Below, in pieces: positions 63,661 through 64,000 of a DNA stretch of 64,000 nucleotides (positions within the stretch are counted from its first letter, which is position 1; the number at the start of each line of letters is the position of its first letter). The notes beneath the pieces are model-generated. The model made no database searches, was not told where the DNA came from, and worked only from the letters and a program-made list of their open reading frames with translations. The DNA lies in contig JAEDFN010000002.1 of the NCBI GenBank assembly GCA_016292775.1, positions 16,128 through 80,127 of the forward strand, given 5' to 3'. Source of the stretch: Paludibacteraceae bacterium (GTDB lineage: Bacteria > Bacteroidota > Bacteroidia > Bacteroidales > Paludibacteraceae). Position numbers and translations under genes: made by a program.

Positions 63661-63747
63661 AAAATCCCCAAATCTTTTTCCTGAAAATGTAGGAAAATCC
63701 CCAAATCTTTTTCCTGAAAATGTAGGAAAATCCCCAAATCTTTGTCG
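63661..63747. repeat. 33-bp tandem repeat (about 2.6 copies) upstream of the ATPase gene
   Basis: Two identical 33-bp units (63661-63693 and 63694-63726) and a partial third (63727-63747, identical for about 17 bp and then diverging). Each unit begins aaaatccccaaatctttttc. The copies abut without spacers. On the minus strand they are in frame as an 11-residue repeat KDLGIFLHFQE. Confidence 0.95.
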
Positions 63748-63791
63748 TAAGACGCTAATGGAATACAGGTATTAATTATTATTGTAACAAC

Positions 63792-63837
63792 AAAAAAAAC
63801 GGCTGAAATTCTTTGCTTATCACATTGAATATCAGCC
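63792..63837 (-). terminator. Terminator of the tRNA-Tyr/tRNA-Gly transcript
   Basis: Arms 63837-63827 and 63811-63801 pair at 10 of 11 positions on the minus strand (GGCTGA...TCAGCC), and eight U follow (63799-63792). It lies 10 nt after tRNA-Gly. Confidence 0.85.
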
Positions 63838-63847
63838 ATTTAGTTGT

Positions 63848-63923
63848 TGGAGCGGAAGACGGGGCTCAAACCCGCGACCCTCAGCTTGGAAGGCTAATGC
63901 TCTATCAACTGAGCTACTTCCGC
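63848..63923 (-). tRNA. tRNA-Gly (anticodon TCC)
   Basis: Minus strand: acceptor GCGGAAG/CTTCCGC, D-arm TAGCTCAGTTGATAGAGCA, anticodon stem TTAGC/GCTGA with loop CTTCCAA giving TCC, T-loop GGTTTGAGCCC, discriminator U and encoded CCA (63850-63848). Confidence 0.97.
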
Positions 63924-63948
63924 ATTAATTTTGCAAAAATAAAACAAG

Positions 63949-64000
63949 TGGGCAGTGATGGATTCGAACCACCGAAGTCGAAAGACAGCTGAGTTACAGT
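63949..64000 (-). tRNA. tRNA-Tyr (anticodon GTA), 5' half outside the window
   Basis: Only the 3' part is present: ACTGTAA at the edge contains anticodon GTA, followed by a long variable arm (CAGCTGTCTTTCGACTTCGG region), T-arm GGTTCGAATCC and acceptor strand ACTGCCC with discriminator A. The long variable arm fits bacterial tRNA-Tyr. CCA is not encoded. Confidence 0.88.

Noticed and set aside
63661..63747. CRISPR-like array
   Set aside because: Units are directly abutting with no spacers, fewer than three copies, and no cas genes are in the window.
63609..63839. 76-codon minus-strand frame covering the 33-bp repeats
   Set aside because: Its first codons lie inside the tRNA-Gly terminator and it has no domain; the 11-residue repeat may still be meaningful, so the repeat is reported instead.
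63848..63923. tRNA-Gly as attachment site of an integrated element
   Set aside because: No integrase is present and I found no repeat of the tRNA 3' end across 61.6-63.6 kb.

Overview
The window looks like chromosome from a low-GC member of the Bacteroidales (Bacteroidetes). Three things point there: promoters of the TTG / 19-bp spacer / TAnnTTTGC type, start codons preceded by A-rich sequence rather than Shine-Dalgarno motifs, and Bacteroidetes-typical families (UpxY-like NusG paralogue, DUF5723-OmpA protein with thrombospondin type 3 repeats, the pdxJ-exbB-exbD-tonB block divergent from nadK, large single-chain PurL). I cannot fix the genus from sequence alone. The window is mostly housekeeping metabolism with small accessory inserts.

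Layout. 1-4087 (minus): a RelA/SpoT enzyme cut by the left edge, an M23 peptidase and a secreted endonuclease/exonuclease/phosphatase-family protein. 4272-11858 (minus): a RecD-like helicase, a lipoprotein, a TSP3/OmpA outer-membrane protein and a lipoprotein type I pullulanase in one tight run. 11914-14373: pheT; 14573-14647: tRNA-Pro. 14763-20081 (minus): four consecutive FKBP-type isomerase genes followed by miaA. 20149-28555 (minus): the UMP operon carA-carB-pyrK-pyrD-pyrF-pyrE-pyrB. 29104-35412 (plus): a short capsule-export cassette (upxY-like, wza-like, wzc-like, ugd) and a secreted choloylglycine-hydrolase-family enzyme. 35523-42030: ychF, a DJ-1 protein, the TonB energising complex, pdxJ, nadK and fmt; then pyrC (the dihydroorotase absent from the pyr operon). 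43635-57201 (plus): a purine operon purE-purL-purC-purC2-purF-purM-purN-purH-purD followed by two folD copies. 57403-61585 (minus): an electron-bifurcating [FeFe]-hydrogenase operon hydB-hydA-hydC. 61586-64000: a gene-poor stretch, an AAA_14/DUF4143 ATPase with a 33-bp tandem repeat at its 5' side, tRNA-Gly and the 3' part of tRNA-Tyr.

Most interesting signals. The carA leader (about 28560-28776) has a Bacteroidetes promoter, a 31-codon reading frame containing a U7 run, and an intrinsic terminator that begins 4 nt after the frame's stop codon: the arrangement of the enteric pyrBI UTP-sensitive attenuator. The purE leader (43358-43634) has a similar arrangement: promoter, AU-rich hairpin, 26-codon reading frame, stop codon, 5 nt, then a strong GAAA-capped hairpin with a short U-tract. 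The pyr operon's PyrB carries a C-terminal C-x4-C-x19-C-x2-C module resembling the zinc domain of the regulatory chain PyrI, without PyrI's nucleotide-binding domain. Taken together these suggest, as inference, that this organism controls pyrimidine synthesis at the transcript level rather than by CTP feedback on ATCase. Other notable points are two different-type SAICAR synthases side by side, two adjacent diverged FolDs, and a four-gene FKBP cluster in which one member has lost the isomerase signature.
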